Positions 24,292 through 41,216 of a stretch of DNA of 64,000 nt are shown here, one piece after another. The translations under genes were made by a program, and so were the position numbers. Where the stretch lies: positions 1,098,501 through 1,162,500 of the forward strand of contig NC_017790.1 of NCBI RefSeq assembly GCF_000252445.1, read 5' to 3'. The notes below the pieces were generated by a model that searched no databases, was not told the DNA's origin, and saw only the letters and a list, made by a program, of their open reading frames with translations. Numbering within the stretch: position 1 is the first letter of the stretch; each line of letters starts with the position of its first letter. Origin of the DNA: Deinococcus gobiensis I-0 (lineage in GTDB: Bacteria; Deinococcota; Deinococci; Deinococcales; Deinococcaceae).

Positions 24292-24371
24292 AGGTGCCCC
24301 CCCGCGCCGCCTCCCGCCCGGTCGGGACAGTCGGGAAGCGTGGGGAGGGCAGCGGTCTGGGGCAACGTCAT
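24288..24371 (-). CDS. Possible 27-residue leader peptide coupled to mraY
   Basis: A short frame ([20 protein letters not shown] then six residues) whose TGA overlaps the mraY GTG by 4 nt (GTGA). An extended -10-like TGATACCCT (box 24383-24388) lies just upstream, so the peptide would start a few bases from the mRNA 5' end. Pro- and Gly-rich, no family. It could be a translational-coupling device or chance; the exact overlap is the main support. Confidence 0.4.
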   Translation of the reverse strand: MTLPQTAALPTLPDCPDRAGGGAGGHL

Positions 24372-24438
24372 CTCAAGAAAACAGGGTATCACGGCCCCTT
24401 TAGCGGACTTTTAGGGAGCGCCCCGCCCGGGGAGCGCC

Positions 24439-25782
<1,344 letters not shown>

Positions 25783-25862
25783 ATGCGGCGAGGCTAGCAC
25801 GCGCGCCGCGCGGCTTTTGTGGCCTGCCTTCGCTCACGCCGCGCGCCCGGCGGGCCCCGGCC

Positions 25863-26342
25863 TCAGAGCCCCGGAATGGGCACCGCGACCGGCCGGATGG
25901 GCTGGCCCTGGCGCTCGGCGCTCTGGAGCAGGTTGGTCGCCGAGCGGTTGAGGTCCTGGATACCGCGTTCGTCGAAGCGCCCGTTCTTGAGGTTGTCGCC
26001 CACACTGCTCAGCGACTTGCCGAAATTGGGCAGCAGCGCGCCGATGCGTTGCAGGAAGGGGTCCTGGGTGTTGCGCGTCATCTTGATGGCGGCATTGACC
26101 TGGTAGGCCGCGAAGCCCAGCGCCAGCCCCGCCTTGACGATGGCGGCGCGCTGACCCGGCGCGCCCGACTGGAACTGGTAGTTGCGGTACGGCTTCCAGA
26201 CCCAGGTGTTGAAAGCGTAGTACGCCACGCCGAGATGGAAAACGAAACGCGCCTTTTCCAGGGCAGTCGCCTGCGCCTGCTGGGCAGGGCCGGCGAGCAG
26301 CAGGGCGGAGGCGAGCAGGGTGGCCGTGCGGGTGCGGGACAT
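25863..26342 (-). CDS. Secreted hypothetical protein
   Basis: A 159-residue protein with a cleavable signal peptide (LLASALLLAGPAQQAQA). The mature part is helical and basic, with WVWKPYRNYQF, AYQVNAAIKMTRNTQ and a C-terminal NRSATNLLQSAE segment. I do not recognise a family. The ATG follows a minus-strand CACACT box by 7 nt. It sits upstream of ffh on the same strand but each has its own promoter. Confidence 0.78.
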   Translation of the reverse strand: MSRTRTATLLASALLLAGPAQQAQATALEKARFVFHLGVAYYAFNTWVWKPYRNYQFQSGAPGQRAAIVKAGLALGFAAYQVNAAIKMTRNTQDPFLQRIGALLPNFGKSLSSVGDNLKNGRFDERGIQDLNRSATNLLQSAERQGQPIRPVAVPIPGL

Positions 26343-26425
26343 GGCCCAGAGTGTGGGGGGCGCGGCCGCGCGCGCAGGTGAGGCGCCGCTCTGGTGACCT
26401 TGGGGGAGTGGGGGAGGAGTCCGTC

Positions 26426-26443
26426 ACCTAACGGTCGTTAGGT
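26426..26443. promoter_or_regulatory. 18-bp palindromic operator before the AhpD-like gene
   Basis: ACCTAACGGTCGTTAGGT has perfect 8-bp arms around a central GT. It overlaps where the -35 of the downstream TATCCT box (26453-26458) would be, so a bound protein would block that promoter. Size and symmetry fit a TetR-family dimer site; no TetR gene is adjacent. Confidence 0.65.
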
Positions 26444-26464
26444 TCGCCGCGTTATCCTGCGGGC

Positions 26465-27046
26465 ATGACCCACAACCCAGACGCGGCCCCCATCTCTTTC
26501 CTGCCGCTGCCGACCGAGGACACCGCCCCGGAGGGGGTGCGCAGGCTGTGGAACAAGGCGCAGGCCAACCTCGGCTTCGTGCCCAACGTGTTCCGGGCAC
26601 AGGCCCTGAACGGCGAGCAGTTTCTGGCGTGGTGGGGCTACTTCAACCTGCTGCTGAACAAGGAGGGCTTCCTGACGGTGGCCGAGCGCGAGTTGCTGGC
26701 TGTGGTCGTCAGCTCCCTGAACCGTTGCGTGTACTGCGCGGTCAGCCACGGGGCGGCGCTGCGGGAGGCGACCGGAGACGCGCGCACCGCCGACGGGGCC
26801 GCGGTGAACTGGCGTCAGGCGGCGCTCTCACCGCGCGAGCAGGCCATGTGCGCCTATGCCGAGAAGCTGACCCTGCGTCCCGCCGAGATGACCGAAGCCG
26901 ATCTGGCACCGCTGCGCGGCGAGGGGCTGAGTGACGCCCAGATTCTGGAGCTCGTGCAGGTGGTAGGCATGTTCAACCTCACCAACCGCGTGAGCAGCGC
27001 GCTGGGCTTCGTGCCGAACGCCGAGTATCACGTGATGGGGCGCTGA
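26465..27046 (+). CDS. AhpD/carboxymuconolactone-decarboxylase-family peroxidase-related protein
   Basis: A 193-residue alpha-helical protein of the AhpD-like group. The redox motif is Cys88-x-x-Cys91 with His95 ([11 protein letters not shown]), followed by [13 protein letters not shown] and a C-terminal [16 protein letters not shown]. Related proteins reduce alkyl hydroperoxides through the CxxC pair. TATCCT at 26453-26458 ends 6 nt before the ATG, indicating a leaderless start. The perfect palindrome overlapping its -35 position points to repressor control. Confidence 0.87.
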   Translation: MTHNPDAAPISFLPLPTEDTAPEGVRRLWNKAQANLGFVPNVFRAQALNGEQFLAWWGYFNLLLNKEGFLTVAERELLAVVVSSLNRCVYCAVSHGAALREATGDARTADGAAVNWRQAALSPREQAMCAYAEKLTLRPAEMTEADLAPLRGEGLSDAQILELVQVVGMFNLTNRVSSALGFVPNAEYHVMGR

Positions 27047-27066
27047 GGCCGGGCGTCGCAGGAAAA

Positions 27067-27092
27067 CGCGGGCCGCTCGTGGCTGGCCCGCG
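27067..27092. terminator. Bidirectional terminator
   Basis: 8-bp stem CGCGGGCC/GGCCCGCG, followed on the plus strand by CTTCTATTTC, between two converging genes. Confidence 0.7.
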
Positions 27093-27114
27093 CTTCTATT
27101 TCACGAGGTCTTTC

Positions 27115-28020
27115 TCAGCCCTCGCCGCCGCTCTGGGTATATCCGGTCGCCTGCCAGCCGCAGCCGCTGCGCACGAGGCGCACCACGCCGCTGTAGGTGC
27201 CGCTGACCGGCTGGCCGTTGGCACGGTTGGTCCCGCGCAGGGTGATGGTGCCGCTGACCGTCGCGCTGTTGCCGTTGATGCTGGCCCCGCCCAGCGAGAG
27301 GTCGTAGCTGACGTTGCTGTAGACGGCGCTGTAGGCGCTGGCCGCTGCCGACAGGGCGCTGCGGGCCGCGCCCTCTGCCGCCGCGCGGGCCGCCGAGGCG
27401 TCGGCGCCAGGGGTGAGGTTACAGCTCGCGGGGGCCGGCTCACCGCTGCCGGCCGTAGCGGTGCCGGTGCCGTTGCGGTCCACGTTGAGGCCGCCGGTGC
27501 CGGGCGAGCTGATGTTGCTGGGGTTGCTCGCGCCGCCCAGCCCCGCGTTGAGGTCGACGCCGCGCAGGACGTAGTTCACCCCGACCGCGAGGCGGGGAGC
27601 GACGGTGGCCCCGGTGATGATGTTGCTCTGGCGCTGCACGCCGCCCTCAAGGTAGGCCTCGACCGGGAAGAGCGGCACGCCGTAGCGCACGCCCACGCCC
27701 CCGAAGATGGCCCCGCCGCTGTTGGGAACGGTGTTGGCCCCCGCCACCACGTAGGCCCCGACCGTCGGGGACTGATAGAAGTCCACCGTCAGGCCGCCGC
27801 CGAAGGCGCCGCCGCCCGACTCGCCCACGACGTTGCTGGTGCAGTAGGCCCCCTGCACGAAGGCCCCGACGCGGCCTTCCTGGATGCCGGCGCGCGCGCC
27901 CGCGACCTGACAGCCCAGGCTCAGGCTGCTGTTCAGGCCGAGGCGCACGTCGGCGGCCCCGGCCAGGCTGCCCGCCGCGAGGGCGGCGAGGACCGAAATC
28001 TGGGTCAGTCGTTTCAACAT
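27115..28020 (-). CDS. Secreted, probably outer-surface beta-rich hypothetical protein
   Basis: A 301-residue protein with a signal peptide (MLKRLTQISVLAALAAGSLAG). The first part is Gly-rich with alternating hydrophobic strands (VGAFVQGAYC, GGGLTVDFYQ, GVGVRYGVPLFPVEAYLEG, RLAVGVNYVLRG), as in small beta-barrels. After a Gly/Thr linker near residue 185, the C-terminal third has an Ala-rich helix and a further strand-rich unit (GTITLRGTNRANGQ). Three or four Cys could form disulfides. No family assigned. The start codon lies inside an inverted repeat. Confidence 0.75.
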   Translation of the reverse strand: MLKRLTQISVLAALAAGSLAGAADVRLGLNSSLSLGCQVAGARAGIQEGRVGAFVQGAYCTSNVVGESGGGAFGGGLTVDFYQSPTVGAYVVAGANTVPNSGGAIFGGVGVRYGVPLFPVEAYLEGGVQRQSNIITGATVAPRLAVGVNYVLRGVDLNAGLGGASNPSNISSPGTGGLNVDRNGTGTATAGSGEPAPASCNLTPGADASAARAAAEGAARSALSAAASAYSAVYSNVSYDLSLGGASINGNSATVSGTITLRGTNRANGQPVSGTYSGVVRLVRSGCGWQATGYTQSGGEG

Positions 28021-28040
28021 GTCCGCAGTTCTAACATGTT
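28016..28040. repeat. Inverted repeat AACATGT-N11-ACATGTT at the start of the secreted protein gene
   Basis: Perfect 7-bp arms, 18 bp apart centre to centre, covering the minus-strand start codon (28018-28020) and a TAGAAC -10-like box. It lies between two divergent genes and could be an operator. Confidence 0.4.
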
Positions 28041-28111
28041 CCTGTGCAGGGTTCTTGCCCCCTGATCCCCGGCCGGGTTCATAGACATAGGGGGGCAGGG
28101 GTTCATTGGCA

Positions 28112-28117
28112 TAGGGT
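28112..28117 (+). promoter_or_regulatory. -10 box fixing the haemoglobin start
   Basis: TAGGGT ends 7 nt before ATG 28125. The reading frame is open 27 codons further upstream, but that part would precede the transcription start. Confidence 0.6.
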
Positions 28118-28124
28118 AAAGACC

Positions 28125-28535
28125 ATGACCGCTCCCCTTTCTCTCGGCCAGGGCAGCCTGTACGACCGCATCGGCCCGGACGCGCTGGGGGCCCTCGTGC
28201 GGCGGTTCTACGTCCACGTCGCCCGCGACCCCCTGTTGTCCCCCATCTTTCCGGCCGACCTGAGCCTGACCGCCGAGAAGCAGTTCGCCTTCCTGAGCGG
28301 CTTCCTGGGCGGGCCACCGCTGTACCACGAGCGCTTCGGGCATCCCCGGCTGCGCGCGCGCCACCTGCCCTTCGTCATCACGCCCGAGCGCGGGGCCGCG
28401 TGGCTGGCCTGCATGAACGCGGCCCTGCGCGAGTCGCCCGAGATCGCTCCCGACGACGCCCGCGAGCTGTACGCCGCCCTGGCGCGGGTCGCGGTCCACA
28501 TGGTCAACGCGCCTTCCGGAGCCCAGGAGACCTGA
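28125..28535 (+). CDS. Group II truncated haemoglobin
   Basis: A 136-residue haem protein of the trHbO type. It opens with SLYDRIGPDALGALVRRFY, has the DPLLSPIFPAD turn, the proximal-histidine helix GHPRLRARHLPF and a C-terminal AWLACMNAAL segment with the Trp typical of the group. Such proteins bind oxygen or nitric oxide and protect against nitrosative or oxidative stress. The leaderless ATG at 28125 matches the usual N-terminus of the family. Confidence 0.92.
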   Translation: MTAPLSLGQGSLYDRIGPDALGALVRRFYVHVARDPLLSPIFPADLSLTAEKQFAFLSGFLGGPPLYHERFGHPRLRARHLPFVITPERGAAWLACMNAALRESPEIAPDDARELYAALARVAVHMVNAPSGAQET

Positions 28536-28651
28536 CCCGTTCCTGACGACCGGAGGTGGTCCGGCAGTCGGCGGAGGCCGATGTGGACAACTTTTTCGCC
28601 TTGACTAGCAGTGCCGGCAGCGCGCCGGGCCGCTTTTCTTAAACTGCGTCC

Positions 28652-29746
<1,095 letters not shown>

Positions 29747-29764
29747 AACCGGGCACGTCATGAA

Positions 29765-29808
29765 CGCCGGGCGGCCTGCTCTCCTGCGGGGGAGGGGGCC
29801 GCCCGGCG
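29765..29808. terminator. Bidirectional terminator
   Basis: Perfect 12-bp stem CGCCGGGCGGCC/GGCCGCCCGGCG with a 20-nt loop between converging genes. Confidence 0.75.
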
Positions 29809-29827
29809 CCTTCATCCGGTGGGGGCC

Positions 29828-30394
<567 letters not shown>

Positions 30395-30413
30395 GGGGAA
30401 AGGGGAGCGCCGC

Positions 30414-31078
30414 TCAGCCGAGGCGGTAGCGGCAGCAGCCCTGACCGCAGGAGATGCGCGTCTCGCGCGTGACGGCCGTGCCCAGCAGTTCCTCGTAGAG
30501 GGTCAGCTCGGCGGCGCACAGGCCCGGAAACTGCCGCGCGACCGCGAGGTGCGGGCAGTTGCGCTCGACGAGGTACAGGGTTTCCTGGCCGTCCTCGACC
30601 ACCCGGTCCACCACGGCGTCGTAGCCCTGCTCGCTCAGGTGCCGCGCCAGAACCTCGGCGCGCAGGTGCAGCGGCAGCGACTCGGGCAGCTCGGCCCCCA
30701 GGGTCTGCGCCTGCTCGGCGGTACGCGCCGCGAGCACCTGCGTCACGGCGTCCTCGCCGAACAGCGCCGCGACCTGGCGCAGCACGTCCACGCACAGCCC
30801 CGAGTAGGTCTTGGGAAAGGCCCCCTCGCCGCGTTCGGTCAGGGCGTAGACGTGCTGGGGCCGCCCACGCCCGCTGGGCCGCTCGGTACGCGCCTCGACC
30901 AGACCCTGGTCCTGGAGGTCGGTGAGGTGACGCCGAATCGCGGGCACGCTGACTTCCAGCCGCGCGGCGAGGTCCTGCGCGGTCAGGGGGCCGTCGCGCT
31001 TGACGAAGTCGAGCAGCCGGTGTTTGGTGCGCTCGGTCAGGCCGCCGGGGACGGAGGGCGTGGCGGTGAGGATGGCCG

Positions 31079-31082
<4 letters not shown>
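30414..31082 (-). CDS. sufR: SufR-like iron-sulfur winged-helix regulator
   Basis: A 222-residue protein with an ArsR/MarR-like winged helix at about 15-85 (LTAQDLAARLEVSVPAIRRH; RGRPQHVYALTERG) and a C-terminal Cys-rich part: Cys176, Cys189 and the CGQGCC group at 212-217. That spacing fits SufR, which senses iron-sulfur or redox status and represses the suf genes. It is encoded between a Mrp-type iron-sulfur carrier and a 2H phosphoesterase. Its ATG overlaps the Mrp gene's TGA by 4 nt. Target genes are not in this window. Confidence 0.82.
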
Positions 31083-32140
<1,058 letters not shown>

Positions 32141-32237
32141 ATGTCGCCATCTTGAGGGCTGGGGGCCGGGGCGGCAAGGCGGGGCGTCACATACGCGCCG
32201 GTACGGGCCGCCGCCCACCTTCCTATAATGGCCCGAG

Positions 32238-33941
32238 ATGAAGTCCATCGGCCCTTACGTGATGGCGCGCGCTTCCTCCGGGGACGGGGCCGCCCCGGTC
32301 CCTCCCGGCGGCGCGGCGCGGCCCCTGTGGGCCACCGATCGCCTGACCGGCATTCCCGTGCTGCTCCAGCCGCTCGGCGCGCCCCTGGACGCCCTGCCCG
32401 CCCTGCCCGACCACCCCGCGCTGCTGCCCCCCAGCGACCTGCTCTCGCTGCCCGGCGAGGGCGAATTCCTGGTCACCGAACTCCCGCTCCAGGCCGTGCC
32501 CGCCAGCGATGCCCGGCTCGCGGCGCGCGGGGCCCTCCAGGCCCTCGACGCGCTGCACCGCCGGGGGCAGACGCACGGACAGGTCAGTGCCGCGCACCTG
32601 TGGAGCGTGGACGGACAGGTCCGGCTCTCGGGCGCGGGACTGCCGACGACGGCCACCTCCGCCGACGACCTGCGCGACCTCGCGCACGCCCTGGGCGACC
32701 TGGGCGGCCTGCCTGCCGGTCTGGAGGTCCTGCGCGCGGCCCCCGACAGCCTGAGCGCCGGCGAGGCGCTGCGGCGGCTGTCCTGGGGCGCAAGCGGCGC
32801 GGCGGTCCCGGCCCATGCCCCGGAATCACCTGCCGCGCCCGTGGCGGTCGCGCCGTCGGTCGTGGTGCCGCCGGCTGTGGTTCCCGGCCCCGCCGACAGG
32901 GAGGAGGCCAGCCCGCAGCCCATTCCCGCAGGCTCCGCTCCGGCCCTGCCGCAGGTGTTCGACCTCGGCCCTGCGGCGCAGCCCGTCCTGCCGCCGCCCG
33001 CAGGACCGCGTGAGGAGACGGCCGCGCCTGTTCCCGCCCAGTCTGTGTCGGCCCCGCCGGCCAAACGGGGGCCCAAGCGTGGAGCCGGAGCCCAGGCCCG
33101 GCAGCGCCTGCGGGCGGATGCGGCTCGGGCGGAGCGACAGCTGGCGGCAGGAAAACAGGCGGCCGCAACCGAAGTGGTGGGTTCCGTCCCCCAGGCTTCC
33201 GCGCCGGACACGCCGGACCTGACGGGCGATGGCGTGGCCGCTCCTTCCCCGGCGGCGGCTACACCGTTGCCCCAGGACCTCACCCCCCAGGAACGCCGCC
33301 GCCGGATGCGGGTGGCCGCCGAGGCCGAGGCCGAGGCCCGCGCGGCAGCGCCGCCCCTCACGCCGCCCGCGCGGCCTGCCTCCGCCCCGGAGCCGGAGCG
33401 CCTGACCTCTGCGCCGCGCCGCGAACTGCGGCCCATGCGCCTGCGCTGGAGCGAGGGGCGCGGCGCGGAGACGGGTGGCTGGCAGCGCCGCCGCGCGGAG
33501 GCGGACCCGGGCCCGGCGGAGGCTGGCCCGGCGAACCCCGGGTCTCCCGGGACCGGGCTGGGCCGTCCGGACCTGGGCGCGGCCCTGACCCGCTGGCGCT
33601 GGCCGGTCCTGGCTGCCCTGCTGCTGGTGCTGCTGCTGGGCGCAGTGTGGGCCTGGGGTCAGGGCCGCGGGCCACAGGCGGGCGCGGGGGCCGACTGCTG
33701 CACGGTGCGCTTCGAGCTGAGCGGCGCGGCCCCTGCCTCGGGGGTGCGGCTCACGCTGGCGCAGGCCCCGGCGGGCGCGGGGGTGCGGTCCGGCGCGTCG
33801 CTGGGCACGGTGCCGGGGACAGTGCGGCTGCCCTCGGCGGGCACCTACCGCGTGCGGGTCGCCGCCGAGGGCTTCACGCCCGAAACCGTGAGCGTGACGG
33901 TGCCGGTCTCGGCGCCTGTACGCATCGAACTGGGGCGCTGA
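32238..33941 (+). CDS. Membrane protein: pseudokinase-like N-terminus, disordered linker, TM, PEGA-like C-terminus
   Basis: A 567-residue protein. Residues 1-190 look like a decayed serine/threonine kinase: a short N-lobe-like part, then [20 protein letters not shown] where the catalytic HRD/HGD should be (here HGQ, no Asp), and [12 protein letters not shown] in place of DFG. Residues about 190-450 are Pro/Ala/Arg-rich and probably disordered. One TM helix (454-475, [20 protein letters not shown]) leads to a PEGA-like beta domain ([20 protein letters not shown]). A scaffold joining cytoplasm and envelope is likely. Leaderless: TATAAT at 32224-32229 ends 8 nt before the ATG. Confidence 0.78.
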   Translation: MKSIGPYVMARASSGDGAAPVPPGGAARPLWATDRLTGIPVLLQPLGAPLDALPALPDHPALLPPSDLLSLPGEGEFLVTELPLQAVPASDARLAARGALQALDALHRRGQTHGQVSAAHLWSVDGQVRLSGAGLPTTATSADDLRDLAHALGDLGGLPAGLEVLRAAPDSLSAGEALRRLSWGASGAAVPAHAPESPAAPVAVAPSVVVPPAVVPGPADREEASPQPIPAGSAPALPQVFDLGPAAQPVLPPPAGPREETAAPVPAQSVSAPPAKRGPKRGAGAQARQRLRADAARAERQLAAGKQAAATEVVGSVPQASAPDTPDLTGDGVAAPSPAAATPLPQDLTPQERRRRMRVAAEAEAEARAAAPPLTPPARPASAPEPERLTSAPRRELRPMRLRWSEGRGAETGGWQRRRAEADPGPAEAGPANPGSPGTGLGRPDLGAALTRWRWPVLAALLLVLLLGAVWAWGQGRGPQAGAGADCCTVRFELSGAAPASGVRLTLAQAPAGAGVRSGASLGTVPGTVRLPSAGTYRVRVAAEGFTPETVSVTVPVSAPVRIELGR

Positions 33942-34011
33942 GGCGGGGGCTGCGCCCAGGCGTCCAGCCCGCGCGCCCCCCGACCTGCCTGGCCGTGAGA
34001 CAATCGGGGCC

Positions 34012-35529
<1,518 letters not shown>

Positions 35530-35577
35530 GTCCGAGATGACCCGGGCCGCCCTGCGCGCCGGAAGGACCGGGGCCAC

Positions 35578-36250
35578 TTGTCTCTGAAGCTCCGGCCGGT
35601 CGCGCCCGGCGTGCAGGCGCTGACCCTGTACGCCAACGTGTACCTGCTCTCGACCCCGCAGGGCCGCGTGCTCGTGGACTCGGGCACGCTGGCCCACGCG
35701 TCCGCGTTCGCACGGCTGCTGCGCGAGGTCCGGCCGGACGCGGCGCTGCTCACCCACAGCCACCTCGACCATGCGGGCAACGCGTGGCTGGCGGCCCGCG
35801 CCGGGGTGCCCCTGCTGGCGCACCCGCTGGAACGGCCCCGCCTGACCGGCCAGCGCCACGAGCTGCCCTACCCGGCCGGGCAGCCCGGCCTGGGGGGCGC
35901 TGGCCTCGCGCCTGCACCCCTGGCCCCGCGCCGAACAGGTGCAGGCCATAGGTCCCGGCGACACCCTGCGCGGCTGGGAAGTCGTGGCGCTGCCGGGGCA
36001 TACCGACGGTCAGATCGGACTGCGGCGCGGCGGGGTGCTTGTCGCTGCCGACGCCGTTCTCGCCTCGGAGGACGGCGCGCACCTGCCGCGCGAGGCCTAC
36101 AACTGGGACCACGTGCGGGCGCTGCTTACCCTCCGGGAGATGGCCGACCTCGACCTGGAGGTCATCCTGCCCGGTCACGGCGGCCCCTTGACCCCGGAGC
36201 AGGTGCGGGCGCGGGCGTGGCGGGACGGCCCCGGCGAGACGGAAGCCTAA
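35578..36250 (+). pseudogene. MBL-fold metallo-hydrolase gene with a frameshift
   Basis: The first 100 or so codons from a TTG at 35578 read as an MBL-fold hydrolase: NVYLLSTPQGRVLVDSG and the metal motif THSHLDHAGN. Near 35885-35900 (the GCCCGGCCTGGGGGGCG stretch) the reading moves by one base; the rest of the domain continues in the next frame with ASRLHPWPRAEQ, VVALPGHTDGQIGL, ADAVLASEDG and ILPGHGG to a TAA at 36250. Removing one G from CCCGGCC restores a continuous 223-codon protein. It is either a recent pseudogene, a sequencing error or, less likely, a frameshifting site. Substrate unknown. Confidence 0.75.
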
Positions 36251-36268
36251 GCCGGGGCCGTCCCCGCC
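36219..36268. terminator. Bidirectional terminator overlapping the end of the metallo-hydrolase gene
   Basis: ACGGCCCCGGC/GCCGGGGCCGT core with flanking GGCGGG/CCCGCC pairing and one bulge, loop about 15 nt that contains the TAA. It separates this gene from the converging glnA. Confidence 0.75.
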
Positions 36269-36271
36269 ACG

Positions 36272-37684
<1,413 letters not shown>

Positions 37685-38060
37685 AACCTACGGTCAACCT
37701 CCGGGAATGGCCCCATCATGCCCGACAAGGGCGCATTCCGGCGTGACTTGTGGCCTCCTGTCTGCCGGCGCACGCCTCGCCGCTGCCCACCCGCGTTGCA
37801 GGATGTCATCGACGGGCTGGCGGCCTGTCTACACACGGCGCGACAAAGTGCAGTTTCGGCCCGGACTCGGAGGCGACGGCCCGGACTTCCGGACGACTTG
37901 TTCAGAAGAATGCGTTGCCCCTTCTTTAGTTTTTTCATATACTCGCGCCCGAAGTCAGTGGGCTGCCTGGGAGCCGGAAGACCGGGGGCCGGGAATCGGG
38001 GATGCGAACGCCACCCCGGCCCCCGCGCGAGCAGCGGCCCGACTGACCACAGGGAGCGAC
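37685..38060. other. Intergenic region between divergent glutamine synthetases
   Basis: 376 bases with no gene I can support. It holds the type III promoter, a region richer in A/T than the surroundings (37905-37945), and GC-rich inverted segments near both genes. No known GlnR or NtrC site was recognised by eye. Confidence 0.6.
37915..37943 (+). promoter_or_regulatory. Sigma-70-type promoter of the type III glutamine synthetase gene
   Basis: -35 TTGCCC (37915-37920) and -10 TATACT (37938-37943) separated by exactly 17 bp. Transcription would start near 37950, giving a leader of about 110 nt, unlike the leaderless genes nearby. Confidence 0.65.
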
Positions 38061-40214
<2,154 letters not shown>

Positions 40215-40228
40215 GCCGGACGCGGCCC

Positions 40229-40276
40229 AGGCCCGGCCCTCCTTTCCGCCCCCAGGCGAGGAGAAGGGCCGGGCCT
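40229..40276 (+). terminator. Terminator of the type III glutamine synthetase gene
   Basis: Perfect 12-bp stem AGGCCCGGCCCT/AGGGCCGGGCCT with a 24-nt loop, 15 bp after the stop. No T-run. Confidence 0.7.
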
Positions 40277-40382
40277 CGCTATCTGGAGGTGGGGAGGGGG
40301 GCTGTCGTGGCCGCGCCGCGCTCCGCCTTTTCTTACGCCCGCCTCAAAGCGTCCCGCGCCCGGCAGGCGTACACTGGACGGC

Positions 40383-41189
40383 GTGCTGAACATCCTGCGC
40401 CGTCTCGCCGTGACCCCCGCCGAACTGGACGAGGCGCTCGCGGCCCTGGGCCTCGACGGAACGCAGTCGGTGATGGTCCATGCCAGTCTGCGGTCCTTCG
40501 GATCGCTGGAGGGCGGGGCGAAGACGGTCGTCAATACCCTGCTGGGCCGCACCAATACCCTGGTGGCTCCGGCCTTCACCTACAACACGCTGCTGAACCG
40601 TCCCGCCGCCTTCACCAACGCGCGCTTCGACCGCGACTCGCGGGTGAGCCGCGACATCGGGCGGGTGCCGCAGGAGATGGTCGAGCGGCCCGAGGCGCTG
40701 CGTTCCTTCCATCCCGCCCTGAGCTTCATCGCGCTGGGCGAGCACGCGCGGCAGGTCACCGAGGTCCAGACCCTCGCCAGCCCCTACCAGCCGGTGGGGG
40801 CGCTGTACGACCTCGACGGCTACGCCCTGTTGATGGGTGTGGATTTCGGCAGCAACACGACCGTGCACTACGGCGAGTATCTGGCGGGGATGCCGCTGCT
40901 CACGCGCTACGTACCGGTGGACGGGGCCGTGGTGCCCACCGCCTTCCCCAACTGCTCGGCCGACTTCGACCGGCTCGAACCCCACGTGCAGGGCGCGCAG
41001 GTGACGGCGGGCAACGCGCTGCTGAGGCTCTACCGCGTGCGCGACCTGGTCGACGAGACGGTGCGGCTCCTGAACCGCGACCCCGAGGCCCTGCTGTGCA
41101 CCTACCGCAGCTGCCGCTGCCAGCAGGTGCGCGAACTCGTACGCGCGAATGGCCTGTCGCCCCGGCCGCATCCGGTGTCCGGCGGGTAG
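40383..41189 (+). CDS. AAC(3)-family N-acetyltransferase
   Basis: A 268-residue protein of the aminoglycoside 3-N-acetyltransferase family. Seen are VMVHASLRSFGSLEGGAKTVV near the N-terminus, LVAPAFTYN, the SRVSRDIGRVPQEMVERP segment, SFHPALSFIALGEHA with the family His, and LMGVDFGSNTTVHYGEYL. The family also has members acting on other amines, so antibiotic resistance cannot be assumed. The last residues include a CRCQ cluster (TYRSCRCQQ) that is unusual. A TACACT box at 40370-40375 ends 7 nt before the GTG, indicating a leaderless mRNA. Confidence 0.86.
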   Translation: MLNILRRLAVTPAELDEALAALGLDGTQSVMVHASLRSFGSLEGGAKTVVNTLLGRTNTLVAPAFTYNTLLNRPAAFTNARFDRDSRVSRDIGRVPQEMVERPEALRSFHPALSFIALGEHARQVTEVQTLASPYQPVGALYDLDGYALLMGVDFGSNTTVHYGEYLAGMPLLTRYVPVDGAVVPTAFPNCSADFDRLEPHVQGAQVTAGNALLRLYRVRDLVDETVRLLNRDPEALLCTYRSCRCQQVRELVRANGLSPRPHPVSGG

Positions 41190-41216
41190 ACCCGGGCCTG
41201 CCCCGACGCGCCGCGC

